DNA of 11,159 nt from Pseudomonadota bacterium (GCA_022705125.1 JAKJFB010000059.1:1-11159); one strand, 5' to 3'; positions 1 to 9,754 are shown, numbered from the stretch's first letter. Numbers and translations are program-made. The notes: generated by a model not told the origin, from the sequence alone.

Positions 1-576
1 CCGTACGATCTGATGGCCCGCTGGCAGCTGTACACCGGGCTGCGGATCAGCGAACTCCTGCGGCTCGGCGTCGACGACATCAACGGCCGCCCCACCCCGC
101 TCACGGCGCATCACACCATCGAGATCACGCGCAAGGGCCGCAAGCCGGGCTACGTGATTGCACCGGCCAGCCTGCTCGACGAGACCGATGGCTACATCTC
201 GGGGCTTCGCTTCGCGTGGCTCAAGCGCGCGCGACGCAGGGGACGCGCCGCCCACCACCCGGCGTTGTTCGTCAACGCCCGCGGCGCACCGGTGAGCAAG
301 AACGCCTACCAGCGCGCCGTCAGCCGGGCCGGCCTGGCCTGCGGCTTCAAGGCGACGACGCATCTGCTTCGCGCGACCTTCGCATGCATGCTGCTGGCCC
401 GGCTCGAGTACTTGGCCAGCGAGGGCGCCAAGGTCAATCCACTGCTCGTGGTGAAGATCCTGCTCGGGCACGAGCACATCGAGACCACCGACCGGTACCT
501 GCGTGCCGTCGCCGTCGACGCCTGCGTCCTCAAGGACGTGCTGGACACGCTGCTCGCGGGCAGCGCAGAGCCGTGA
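1..576 (+). CDS. Tyrosine recombinase (integrase), first of three; 5' end outside the window
   Basis: C-terminal catalytic domain of a tyrosine recombinase, which cuts and rejoins DNA through a phosphotyrosine bond. The reading frame is open from base 1, so the N-terminal core-binding domain lies upstream; 191 residues are visible. All catalytic elements can be seen. Arg I is in TGLRISELL (Arg codon at 43). A beta-hairpin Lys lies around ITRKGRKPG. Box II is HLLRATF (codons at 361 and 370). Box III His is in LLGHEH (469), and the nucleophile Tyr is in TTDRYLR (496). The protein should therefore be catalytically competent. Its stop codon overlaps the start of the next recombinase by four bases (GTGA), suggesting translational coupling. 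By position it corresponds to the shorter TnpA-type recombinase of Tn554-like elements; that assignment is inference. The methionine at 13 is internal and is not the real start. Confidence 0.93.
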   Translation, partial: PYDLMARWQLYTGLRISELLRLGVDDINGRPTPLTAHHTIEITRKGRKPGYVIAPASLLDETDGYISGLRFAWLKRARRRGRAAHHPALFVNARGAPVSKNAYQRAVSRAGLACGFKATTHLLRATFACMLLARLEYLASEGAKVNPLLVVKILLGHEHIETTDRYLRAVAVDACVLKDVLDTLLAGSAEP

Positions 577-2315
577 GTTCACGGCGCCCGCCGATTCCGC
601 GGACCCTGGCCACCAGACCGCAGGCCGGAACGGGGCACGCGCCACAGCCGGCGCGCCACGACGCGGCTCGCCTGGTTCGCCACACGCTCATCGACTTCTC
701 GTCGTTGCCGCTGCCAGCCGACGTGCGCCTGGCGCTCGCCCAGGCCTTCTGGGGCCATATCGGGGGCCATTCGGATCGCAGCATCGCCTCGTACTGGAAG
801 TCGATACTGCCCTTCGCCCGGTTCGCCGCCGAATCGCAGTCCCTCAGATCGGTCGCCGACCTGGACCGCGCGATGCTGGTTCGCTACATCGAGTGGCTCA
901 ACGCGCAACGCTGTGCCGACGGCAGGATCTGGGCCCTCACCACGCAGGCCGCCGTCTATGGGGCATTGCGCCAGCTGCTGCGATGGCTTGAGCGGTGTCG
1001 GCCCGACTTGATCACCAGCATCGATTACCCCTTCTCGCCGTTCCCCAACAAGGCCGCCGCGCGGGCATCGCGCTCGACGCTTTCCGGTCGGCAGCTGCGC
1101 GCCATCCTCCAGGCCTGTGAGGATGAGATCGCCCAGATGCGCACGGCCCGCGAATCGGCTGCCCGTCAACGCGCCGCCGACGCAGACAAGCCCGGCACTC
1201 TCGGCTGGATCCTCGAACAGATCGATCAACGCCACGGAGGAATCATTCCGGACTGGCGCACGACCCAGGCCAGCGGCAATTTCTGGCTGCAGAAGGCCGT
1301 TCGCCGCTACGGCGGCGCCAAGCAACTGGCTCCCCTCCTGTACCCGCGCGCGGTTTCGCTGCTGCCGTACTACCTGGCGATCCTGATCCACACGGCCGGC
1401 AACCCCGAAGCCATCGCCGACCTCACTCGCGACTGCCTGCAGCCCCTGCCCTTGCTCGATGACCGCGAGTTGCTGGTGTGGTTCAAGGCTCGCGCGTCGC
1501 GCATCCAGCGCCGGACCTTTGACCGCGCCGACGCATTCGGGCCGCCGGCCCTGGTACGGGACATCCTGGCCTGGAACGAACGGCTGATCCCGCTGACCCC
1601 TCCCCCGCAGCGCAACCGGCTCTTCGTGTTCAAGGGGCAATTCACGGTCAACGCGATGTCGATCATCACGGTCCACCATCAGCTCGGCGCGTTCTGCGAT
1701 CGCCATGGCTTGCCGCACTTCGCTCCGGCGAACATCCGGCCGAGCGTGCTGAGCTGCTTCTACCGCGCCAGCGGTGACCTGCTGCGCACCAAGGCCGTTG
1801 CGAACCACGCCAGCGTCGCCACGACGGTTCGTTACGTGCAAACGCCCCTGGTCGAAGCACAGAACCGCTCGCGCATCGCGGATCTTCAGGGTGCATTCAT
1901 CGAGCACATCGAAGGGCGGTCGGGTCCGAGCCAGACGCGGTGCGACGCTGCGCCTGAACCATCGCCTCCCCCACGCGGCCGCGGTGTCACGCTGTTCGGC
2001 TTCGACTGCAAGGATCCATTCGCGGGCATCGCACCCGGTACTCGGCAGGGCGACCTCTGCGTGAACTTCATGGGCTGCTTCACCTGCCCGAACGCCGTCA
2101 TCACGCCCGACCCGATGTCGCTGGCGCGCTTGCTTCAGGCGCGCGATCACCTGCGCGCCGCTGCGGCGACCCTGTACCCGGCTCGTTGGGAAGTACTCTA
2201 TGCCCCGCAGCTGAGGATCCTGGAGGAAGACATCCTCCCGCGCTTCGGCTCCCGCGAGCTCGACGCCGGCCAGAGGCTGCAGGCGCAGCTTCCCCCGCTG
2301 CCTGACCTGCGGTGA
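573..2315 (+). CDS. Large tyrosine recombinase with degenerate active site, second of three
   Basis: A 580-aa recombinase-family protein. I chose the GTG at 573 because it overlaps the upstream stop (GTGA). An open frame continues upstream to 216 but only shadows the first recombinase. Residues about 50-110 look like a core-binding domain, and the catalytic fold covers about 255-425. Box III has NHASVATTVRY, giving His412 and nucleophile Tyr421 at the usual +9 spacing, and Arg389 of box II is present. The box I position reads TAGNPEAI, with Asn277 where TGLR carries its Arg, and the box II His is Ala386. After the catalytic domain comes a Pro-rich linker, then a cysteine cluster (DLCVNFMGCFTC), probably a small zinc-binding or DNA-contact motif, which the third recombinase also has in another form. 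Membership in the integrase fold is firm. Whether it cuts DNA or mainly supports its partners is open. The lost residues may be typical of this subfamily rather than a recent mutation. Confidence 0.88.
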   Translation: MSSRRPPIPRTLATRPQAGTGHAPQPARHDAARLVRHTLIDFSSLPLPADVRLALAQAFWGHIGGHSDRSIASYWKSILPFARFAAESQSLRSVADLDRAMLVRYIEWLNAQRCADGRIWALTTQAAVYGALRQLLRWLERCRPDLITSIDYPFSPFPNKAAARASRSTLSGRQLRAILQACEDEIAQMRTARESAARQRAADADKPGTLGWILEQIDQRHGGIIPDWRTTQASGNFWLQKAVRRYGGAKQLAPLLYPRAVSLLPYYLAILIHTAGNPEAIADLTRDCLQPLPLLDDRELLVWFKARASRIQRRTFDRADAFGPPALVRDILAWNERLIPLTPPPQRNRLFVFKGQFTVNAMSIITVHHQLGAFCDRHGLPHFAPANIRPSVLSCFYRASGDLLRTKAVANHASVATTVRYVQTPLVEAQNRSRIADLQGAFIEHIEGRSGPSQTRCDAAPEPSPPPRGRGVTLFGFDCKDPFAGIAPGTRQGDLCVNFMGCFTCPNAVITPDPMSLARLLQARDHLRAAAATLYPARWEVLYAPQLRILEEDILPRFGSRELDAGQRLQAQLPPLPDLR

Positions 2316-2324
2316 GGTCGCGCC

Positions 2325-4220
2325 ATGCAACCACGGCGATCCAGCGCGCTGAGAACTTCGGCCGGCACTACGCTCGGTAGCTCTGAAGATCGCGCGTGGT
2401 TCCTGAAGAACTCACGCTGGGAGGACTCGACCTGGATCCTTGCACCCACCAATGCGCTCGAGGAGCGGCAGCCGGTCCGCCTGCACTGGGACTTCACGCT
2501 CCGGGGTGGCCACCGTTTTACCGACGCGCGCCATGCCCCGCTGCTGCAAACCAGCAAGCGGCTGATCGCCCTCATACGCGGCCGCTCGCTGTACACGGGA
2601 CTGCCGCTGCGGCCGAGTTCCGTCCTGAACTTCTTCCACACGCTGCGCCTGCTGGTGCGCTGGATGGACCTGGAAGGCCTCAGGCGCTTTGCCGACCTCG
2701 ATCGGCCGGCGCTGCTGCAGTTCCAGCACCGGCTGTCGGTGTCTCCGACGTCCAGGCACTCGACACGCGCCGCCTCAACGGTGCAGCGGCACCTCGCCTT
2801 GTTCAACTACCTCTACCGCTGTCGCGCCGAACTCGGCGACGGTCTTTCGTTCGACCCGTTCCCGGGGAGCAACCATCACGAAGCCGCTGGCGCCCGGGAA
2901 GGACTGCGCCGGCCGTGGCCGTACACGCCGGACACTGTCTCGGTGGTGTTGCTGCAGGCCGCCGTCAAGATCGTGACGCACGACGCGGCGCATGTCCTGC
3001 AAGCCCGAGAGACCTATCGGCGCGTGATGGCGAGCGCAGCCGCGCCGCCCCACAGCTCAGCACCTGTCGGCCGGGCAACGAGGGCGCTGCGTCGGGCACG
3101 CGAGGGTACGTCGGGCGTCGAGCGGCCGGTGACGTCGGTGTCCGAACTCGTGCGGCGCATCGACATGCTCTACGCGGCGTGCTTCGTGGTCCTCTCCTAC
3201 ATGGTCGGTCCGCGTGTCAGCGAGATCCTCCACCTTCATGCCGGCTGCGTGCGGCGGCTGGTCGGCGATGCGGCCGGCGCACCCGTGAGCGTGATCGTCG
3301 GCAGCATCTTCAAGCGCCAGCCCGGCTACGATGGCTGTCCCCATGAATGGGTCGCACCGCCCGTGGCCGTCCAGGCGATCTCGGTGCTCGAGGCGCTGTC
3401 CGAGCCGCATCGCGCCCTCACGGCTCGCCCGGAACTGTGGCTGCGCCGGCGCCGTGGCAACGGCGCGTGGGAGTGGCACGAGGTGCAGCCCGAACTGCTG
3501 GAGATCGCGTCGGCCCCGCGCGTCAGCCATCTGCTGCGGCGCTTCGGCGCCGCGCTCGGCCTGTCGCACCTCGACAAGCCCTGGAGGCTGACGACGCATC
3601 AGGGGCGCAAGACCTTCGCCAGGTTTGCCGCGCTGCGCGACCGCAGCTGCCTCTTCGCGCTGGCTCAGCATCTTGGCCACCGCGAGCGCGCGCAGACCGA
3701 CCACGGTTACGTCGGCAGCGACTATCGGCTCAACCAGGAGATCGACGCCGAGATCCTCAACCAGTCCGTCGCCGCGTGGGAGCACATGCTGGCGGCGCCC
3801 GGGCTCGGCGGGCGCGCGGGCGCCGAGATCGTCGCCAAGCGCCCGCGCTTTCGGGGCAGCCGCATGAAGCAGGACCTCAGGAGCTACGCCCGCTTGCTCG
3901 TCGACGCCGGCTTGGTGCTCGGCGTGTGCGACTGGGGCTACTGCGTCTACCGCGAGGAACACAGCGCCTGCCTCGGCAACGCGACCGGGCCCAATCCAGC
4001 CCGGCGCGAGCCCTCGACCTGCGCGCGCTGCCAGAACTTCGTCGTCTCGGCGCAGCACCGGCCGTACTGGCTCGAACAGGTGCGACGCAGCGAGAGGCTT
4101 CTCAACGAACCCGCCCTGCCGCTGCAGACGTTGCGCATCGTCCGCGCGCGCATGAACGAGGCCCGTGGCCTGCTGCGCGCGCTCGGCTCGGACACAGCCG
4201 AGGAGACTGATCATGCCTAG
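2325..4220 (+). CDS. Large tyrosine recombinase, TnpB-like, third of three
   Basis: A 631-aa tyrosine recombinase, close in length to TnpB of Tn554 (about 630 aa). ATG 2325 lies 9 bp after the previous stop, with a GAGGT ribosome-binding site partly made from that stop region. The N-terminal half (about 80-180) resembles a core-binding domain. The catalytic residues are complete: Arg297 in GPRVSEIL, a beta-hairpin Lys in IFKRQPG, His425/Arg428 in HQGRKTF, His452 in HLGHRE and Tyr462 in HGYVG. The His-Tyr spacing is +10 rather than the usual +9. The C-terminus (about 534-573) is cysteine-rich, with CDWGYC, a SACLG segment and STCARCQNF, probably a zinc ribbon. It is expected to act with the other two recombinases to move the element. 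The 3' end overlaps the next start by 8 bases. The integrase call is near certain; the Tn554-group affiliation is inferred from gene order and sizes. Confidence 0.92.
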   Translation: MQPRRSSALRTSAGTTLGSSEDRAWFLKNSRWEDSTWILAPTNALEERQPVRLHWDFTLRGGHRFTDARHAPLLQTSKRLIALIRGRSLYTGLPLRPSSVLNFFHTLRLLVRWMDLEGLRRFADLDRPALLQFQHRLSVSPTSRHSTRAASTVQRHLALFNYLYRCRAELGDGLSFDPFPGSNHHEAAGAREGLRRPWPYTPDTVSVVLLQAAVKIVTHDAAHVLQARETYRRVMASAAAPPHSSAPVGRATRALRRAREGTSGVERPVTSVSELVRRIDMLYAACFVVLSYMVGPRVSEILHLHAGCVRRLVGDAAGAPVSVIVGSIFKRQPGYDGCPHEWVAPPVAVQAISVLEALSEPHRALTARPELWLRRRRGNGAWEWHEVQPELLEIASAPRVSHLLRRFGAALGLSHLDKPWRLTTHQGRKTFARFAALRDRSCLFALAQHLGHRERAQTDHGYVGSDYRLNQEIDAEILNQSVAAWEHMLAAPGLGGRAGAEIVAKRPRFRGSRMKQDLRSYARLLVDAGLVLGVCDWGYCVYREEHSACLGNATGPNPARREPSTCARCQNFVVSAQHRPYWLEQVRRSERLLNEPALPLQTLRIVRARMNEARGLLRALGSDTAEETDHA

Positions 4221-4656
4221 GAAGACGCCCGTCAGCTCCGCAGAACCGCCTGCTGCCCAGCGCCTGCATGACGCCCTGGCGGAGATGGTTCGCCAGCACG
4301 GCGCCGGCCTGTCGCCGCGCGAGCTGACCGCCAAGGCGCTTTGTGAGTCGGCCGGCATCTCGCGCAACGCGCTTTACCGGTACCACCGCGACGTGCTGCT
4401 GGCGCTGCACGACGCCCAGAGCCGCCACCGCGATCGGCCCGAGGCTGCGAAGCGCGTCGCCGCCCAGTTGCGCCGGGAGAATCGCGAACTGCGCGAACAC
4501 CTCGCCAAGCTGGCCGCGCTGGTCGACCACTACTTCGCGGCTTGGCAAGAGACGCGGCTGCAGCTCGAGCGGCGCGATCGGGAGTTGGCCGACCTGCGCC
4601 GGATCCACAGGCCCCAGGTGATCCCATTGCAGCGCTCACCCGGGAACCGGAGTTGA
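4213..4656 (+). CDS. Small helix-turn-helix/coiled-coil protein, TnpC-like accessory
   Basis: A 147-aa protein. ATG 4213 is preferred over the in-frame ATG at 4165 because AGGAG sits just upstream and the start overlaps the recombinase stop by 8 bases. Residues about 38-65 (ELTAKALCESAGISRNALYR) form a TetR-like helix-turn-helix. Residues about 75-130 are charged and leucine-rich with heptad character (LRRENRELREHLAKLAALV), a likely coiled coil for dimerisation. A small protein of this shape directly after large recombinases matches TnpC of Tn554 (about 125 aa), an accessory factor that influences transposition, and the DUF6262-type proteins found beside such integrases; I could not test this by search. 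It lacks a TetR ligand-binding domain, so it is not a classical TetR repressor. Its TGA stop lies inside the -35 box of the promoter at 4653. Confidence 0.82.
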   Translation: MPRKTPVSSAEPPAAQRLHDALAEMVRQHGAGLSPRELTAKALCESAGISRNALYRYHRDVLLALHDAQSRHRDRPEAAKRVAAQLRRENRELREHLAKLAALVDHYFAAWQETRLQLERRDRELADLRRIHRPQVIPLQRSPGNRS

Positions 4657-4683
4657 CCTTGACACGGGGACAAGGTCTACGCT
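4653..4683 (+). promoter_or_regulatory. MerR-family metal-responsive promoter, CueR-like operator
   Basis: The -35 box TTGACC (4653-4658) and -10 box TACGCT (4678-4683) are separated by 19 bp, the over-long spacing that MerR-family activators correct by twisting DNA. Within the spacer, ACCTTG (4656-4661) and CAAGGT (4671-4676) form a perfect 6-bp dyad over 9 bp. The 7-7-7 arrangement with ACCTT/AAGGT outer arms resembles CueR (copper/silver/gold) operators such as that of E. coli copA. It differs from the mer operator at 10442-10459, so MerR from this window is unlikely to control it. It reads towards the 77-aa gene at 4724. Confidence 0.83.
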
Positions 4684-4723
4684 GCAAGCAATGGGGCAGT
4701 GGTGTCCCGTATGGAGGTCTGCG

Positions 4724-4957
4724 ATGAACTGCAACCTCGGATCGAACCTCGTGCTCGCGCGAGGACTGTTGCGGCTCTTCAAGCTGGCCGTGATCGATGG
4801 GCACCGTGGCGTAGCCGACCAACTGCTGTGTGCCCTGGAACGACTCGCCCGAAGCGATCCGGGATGCGAACCGATTCTCGATCATGCCTACCTGTGGAGC
4901 GTCGGTGGGCACGCCGGCGCAGCGCGTCTGCGCACGCCAGGGCCCGGGCCGCAGTGA
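4724..4957 (+). CDS. Small hypothetical protein behind a metal-responsive promoter
   Basis: A 77-aa protein starting MNCNLGSNLVLARGLL. ATG 4724 has a strong GGAGG (4713-4717) six bases upstream and lies about 35-40 nt past the expected transcription start of the MerR-type promoter, which supports it as a real gene. An in-frame ATG at 4691 lacks such a site. Residues about 9-45 look like two amphipathic helices (VLARGLLRLFKLAVIDGHRG, then ADQLLCALERLA). There are three cysteines (3, 36 and 48), and the last 15 or so residues are Gly/Pro/Arg-rich and look disordered. I see no signal peptide or membrane segment and do not recognise a named family. Its context suggests a metal-induced protein, perhaps a binding or adaptor protein; that is inference from the promoter only. 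It ends 24 bp before the convergent ATPase gene. Confidence 0.62.
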   Translation: MNCNLGSNLVLARGLLRLFKLAVIDGHRGVADQLLCALERLARSDPGCEPILDHAYLWSVGGHAGAARLRTPGPGPQ

Positions 4958-4981
4958 TCGATGCCGCTGCGACGCCATCGG

Positions 4982-7462
4982 CTACGCCAGCGACACGCAC
5001 CGATCCGCATCGCACCCGTCCGCCCTCAGCGCGTCGATGTCGATCACGGCGTCCGCCATCGCCGTCAGCTCGGGGGTCTGCGAGATGAAGAACTCGCGCT
5101 CGTAGCCGCCCAGGCGCAGCACTTCCCGCTTCATCGCCATGAACATGCGTTTGCGCTGCGGATCCAGTGCGCCGTCTGCTTCGTCGGTGAACAGCGTCGT
5201 GTAGCGGCGCCCGGTGTTGCGGGCAAGGTACAACGCGATCGCCCGGGTCAGGCACAGCTCCACCAAGGTCCGCTCGCCGCCGCTCATCATGCTGACGCTC
5301 TTGCTGTCGCCGGTGTCGCCGTCGTGCACGACGATGTCGAAGCCCTCCTTCTGCTCGCCCTTGGACGTTTCCAGCAAGGTGTGGATGGACACCGTGAAGC
5401 GCGGTCCGTAGCAGGCCAGCAGCAGGTCGTTCCCCAGTGCCGACAGCGCAGGCCCCGCGTCGTCGATCGCCAGCGCGATCAGCCCGTCGTTGCTCATGCA
5501 GCGCGCGAAGAGGCTCCAGTTGCCCAGTTCATCCTCGACGCGGGCGCAATGCGCGCGCAGGCGTTCGCGACGTTCATCCAGCACGCCCTCTTGCTTGGCG
5601 ACCTCGTCGAGCGTCTGCGCCTCGCGCACCGCCGTGAGCATCGACTGCTCGGCTGCGGCGAGCGCTTCCCGCGCGGCGCCCAGTGCCCGCGCAGCCTGCG
5701 CGACCTGCTGCTCGTCGAAGGCGGGAGGCAGCGACCCGAGCGCTTGATCCAGGCGCGCCAGCGCCGCGCCGGAGTGCGTGGTCTGAAGATCCCGTTGTTG
5801 CCCGATCGCCGCCCGCGCTGCGGCGATCTGTTGGCGCTCCGCGCGCTCGTCGGCGGTCTCGGCGGCGGCACCGTCACCCACCTCGGGCCCCAGCGCCTGC
5901 AGCTCCCGCTCGACCTCGACCAAGGTCGCCTGCGCCTGCGCGCACGCCTGGGCCTTCGAGCACATCACGGACAAGCGGTTCACCCGCTCGCGTGCGACGG
6001 TCTCGTGGAACTCGGCCTGCGCCAGGGCCTGCGGCGCGCCGGCCAGTGCCTCGTAGCGCTGGCGTGCGTCGGTGAGCTCCCGTTTCGCCTCGGACTTCTC
6101 GCCGGCCAGCCGAGCGACCTGCGCCTGGGCGTTCGGGATCAGCGCCTGCGCCTCGCGCGCATCACCCAGCAGCTTGCAACGCCCCTGCAGGTCCGTGCCG
6201 GCGCAAGGCACCTCGCCGGTCAATCCGAACCGGCGCGCCAGTTCCTCGGCCTTCAGCACGGCCCGACCCGCGTCCCGTTCGATGCCGGCGACGCGCTGCT
6301 CTGCAAGACGTACCGCCCCCTGGCACTGCGTCAGCTGATGAACCTGCTCGCGGCACGCCTGCGTGCGTGCACTGCGCTGCGTCTGCACGCGTTGCGCCAG
6401 CGGCAGGCGCCTTTCGGCGTGCCGCACCGCGCCGGCCTCGGCAAGCACCACCAGGCATCGCTGCCGGGACTGGCCCAAGGCCCGCCGCCGCTGTCGTTCC
6501 TGCTGCAATCGGCTGGCGACCCGCTGATCGAGGCGTTCCAGCCGCTGCTGCTCGGCCTGTTCCTGAGCATCGAGCGCGCGCAGCGCCTGAGTCGCGCTTG
6601 CCAGCGCGGCTTGCCGTTCGGCCACGAGCTGTGCCCGCCGGGCATCGGTAGCCTGCGACTGCTCGCGTTCGACCACCACGCGGGCGTGCCGCGCCTGGGC
6701 GGCCTCCAGGGCGGCCTGTGCCGCCGTCTTCGCGCGCTCGGCCGCCGACACACGATCGTCGGCGCCGTCGAGTTTTCGGCGCACCGCGTCGAGGCGCTGA
6801 TCCTCCGCGTCGAGCCCGGCCAGTTCCTGACGCTGGGTTGCCAGTCCCGCTTTCAGCAGGCGGACGATTTCTGCGGCCTTCTGGCCCAGTTCCTGGATCT
6901 CCTCCTGCCCGAGCAGGTCGGCCAGCAGCGTCTTGATTTCAGCGTTGCGATAGGTGCTGAGCTGCCGTTTGCCTTGTGCGGCGAACACCGAGGTGAAGAA
7001 CGTCTCGGCACTGCCGCAGAGGCTCTCGACGCAGCGCGTGTACGTCTCCACCCGGCCGTCGGACTGCATACCGTCATCGAGTTGCACCGGCCGCCAGCAT
7101 CCGGCATCGTCGAGCGTGTGCAGGAACGCCTCGGTGCGGCGGCGGCCGTTGAGGCGGATGACGATCTGCGACCGATAGCATCGGCCCTCGTGCGCCCAGG
7201 TCAGGTCCTTCACGCTCTCGGGCAGGTAGACGTGGTCGTAGTAGGAGAAGCCGCCCGCACCGGCCAACGCGACCCGGCTTGGCAGTCCCATGAAGGGCGT
7301 GAGGCAGTCCATGATCGTCGACTTGCCGCTGCCGTTGGCGCCGACGATGGCGATCAGGTTGGCGCCGTCCGCCAGGCGCTCGAGGTCGAGGGTGATTTCG
7401 TCGCGGCCCAGGCCGTCGCGGATGCCGCGGAAGCCTTTGAGGGTGAGTCGGAGCGGCTGCAT
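4982..7462 (-). CDS. SbcC/Rad50-like SMC-family ATPase
   Basis: An 826-aa ABC/SMC-type ATPase with two nucleotide-binding halves around a long coiled coil. Walker A is GANGSGKST (41-49), the Q-loop is FAAQGKRQ with Gln163, the signature is MSGGE (726-730), and Walker B is LFTDEAD with Asp760-Glu761. The coiled coil runs about 190-650, rich in Ala, Gln, Arg and Glu. At its apex is PCAGTDLQGRC with Cys420 and Cys429, a hook-like pair spaced unlike the CxxC zinc hook of Rad50. The usual His after Walker B is replaced by Gln795 (ISQTPEL). E. coli SbcC is longer (about 1048 aa) and works with the SbcD nuclease, which is absent here. Related proteins act in DNA-end repair or mobile-element defence; the job here is unknown. 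ATG 7462 has GAGG upstream. The gene lies 136 bp downstream of merA on the same strand and could receive mer read-through. Confidence 0.88.
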   Translation of the reverse strand: MQPLRLTLKGFRGIRDGLGRDEITLDLERLADGANLIAIVGANGSGKSTIMDCLTPFMGLPSRVALAGAGGFSYYDHVYLPESVKDLTWAHEGRCYRSQIVIRLNGRRRTEAFLHTLDDAGCWRPVQLDDGMQSDGRVETYTRCVESLCGSAETFFTSVFAAQGKRQLSTYRNAEIKTLLADLLGQEEIQELGQKAAEIVRLLKAGLATQRQELAGLDAEDQRLDAVRRKLDGADDRVSAAERAKTAAQAALEAAQARHARVVVEREQSQATDARRAQLVAERQAALASATQALRALDAQEQAEQQRLERLDQRVASRLQQERQRRRALGQSRQRCLVVLAEAGAVRHAERRLPLAQRVQTQRSARTQACREQVHQLTQCQGAVRLAEQRVAGIERDAGRAVLKAEELARRFGLTGEVPCAGTDLQGRCKLLGDAREAQALIPNAQAQVARLAGEKSEAKRELTDARQRYEALAGAPQALAQAEFHETVARERVNRLSVMCSKAQACAQAQATLVEVERELQALGPEVGDGAAAETADERAERQQIAAARAAIGQQRDLQTTHSGAALARLDQALGSLPPAFDEQQVAQAARALGAAREALAAAEQSMLTAVREAQTLDEVAKQEGVLDERRERLRAHCARVEDELGNWSLFARCMSNDGLIALAIDDAGPALSALGNDLLLACYGPRFTVSIHTLLETSKGEQKEGFDIVVHDGDTGDSKSVSMMSGGERTLVELCLTRAIALYLARNTGRRYTTLFTDEADGALDPQRKRMFMAMKREVLRLGGYEREFFISQTPELTAMADAVIDIDALRADGCDADRCVSLA

Positions 7463-7470
7463 GGGATGCC

Positions 7471-7487
7471 TCGGAGTTGATCTCCGA
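7471..7487. repeat. Short inverted repeat just upstream of the ATPase start
   Basis: TCGGAG and CTCCGA form a perfect 6-bp dyad around TTGAT, 9 bp upstream of the ATPase ATG. In the ATPase mRNA it would form a small hairpin covering the region just before the GAGG ribosome-binding site. It could be an operator or a translational control element, or chance; only its position supports a role. Confidence 0.4.
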
Positions 7488-7515
7488 TCAGGCTCTCATG
7501 GCCGACGGCGCCTTC

Positions 7516-7538
7516 AACGGTTGTCAGGGACGACCGTT
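7516..7538. repeat. Stem-loop between merA and the ATPase gene
   Basis: Arms 7516-7525 and 7529-7538 pair at 9 of 10 positions around a 3-base AGG loop; the odd position is a U-G wobble in plus-strand RNA and a C-A mismatch in mer-sense RNA. It lies about 60 bp past the merA stop, where a terminator or processing hairpin might sit. No T-run follows on either strand, so I do not call it an intrinsic terminator. The rest of the 136-bp gap holds no gene I can see. Confidence 0.4.
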
Positions 7539-7598
7539 CACGAGCTTTGCCGCAGGTGGCGATGCTCCGCGACGTTCCTTGTTCAAGTCCCGCTGAGC

Positions 7599-9729
<2,131 letters not shown>

Positions 9730-9754
9730 ATTGTCCTCCTCGATCGCTGCGGCT

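Noticed and set aside
579..2330. 583-codon open frame on the minus strand opposite the second recombinase
   Set aside because: Antisense shadow; no recognisable domain, while the plus strand encodes a clear integrase fold.
3057..4367. 436-codon minus-strand frame across the third recombinase and the small HTH gene
   Set aside because: It crosses two well-supported plus-strand genes and shows only low-complexity Arg/Ala/Gly composition.
4213..4656. Calling the small HTH protein a TetR-family repressor
   Set aside because: Only the HTH resembles TetR; the ligand-binding domain is replaced by a coiled coil and the context is a recombination operon.
4653..4683. Control of the CueR-like promoter by the MerR encoded here
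   Set aside because: The arms ACCTTG/CAAGGT differ from the mer arms TCCGTAC/GTACGGA, and MerR-family proteins are specific for their arm sequences.
4941..4950. GGCCCGGGCC palindrome as a terminator between the 77-aa gene and the ATPase
   Set aside because: It has no loop, no following T-run and lies inside the coding sequence; such palindromes are common at this GC content.
4961..7480. 839-codon open frame on the plus strand
   Set aside because: It is the antisense shadow of the SMC ATPase, a consequence of high GC in the third codon position. The minus-strand frame has all ABC/SMC motifs; this one has none.
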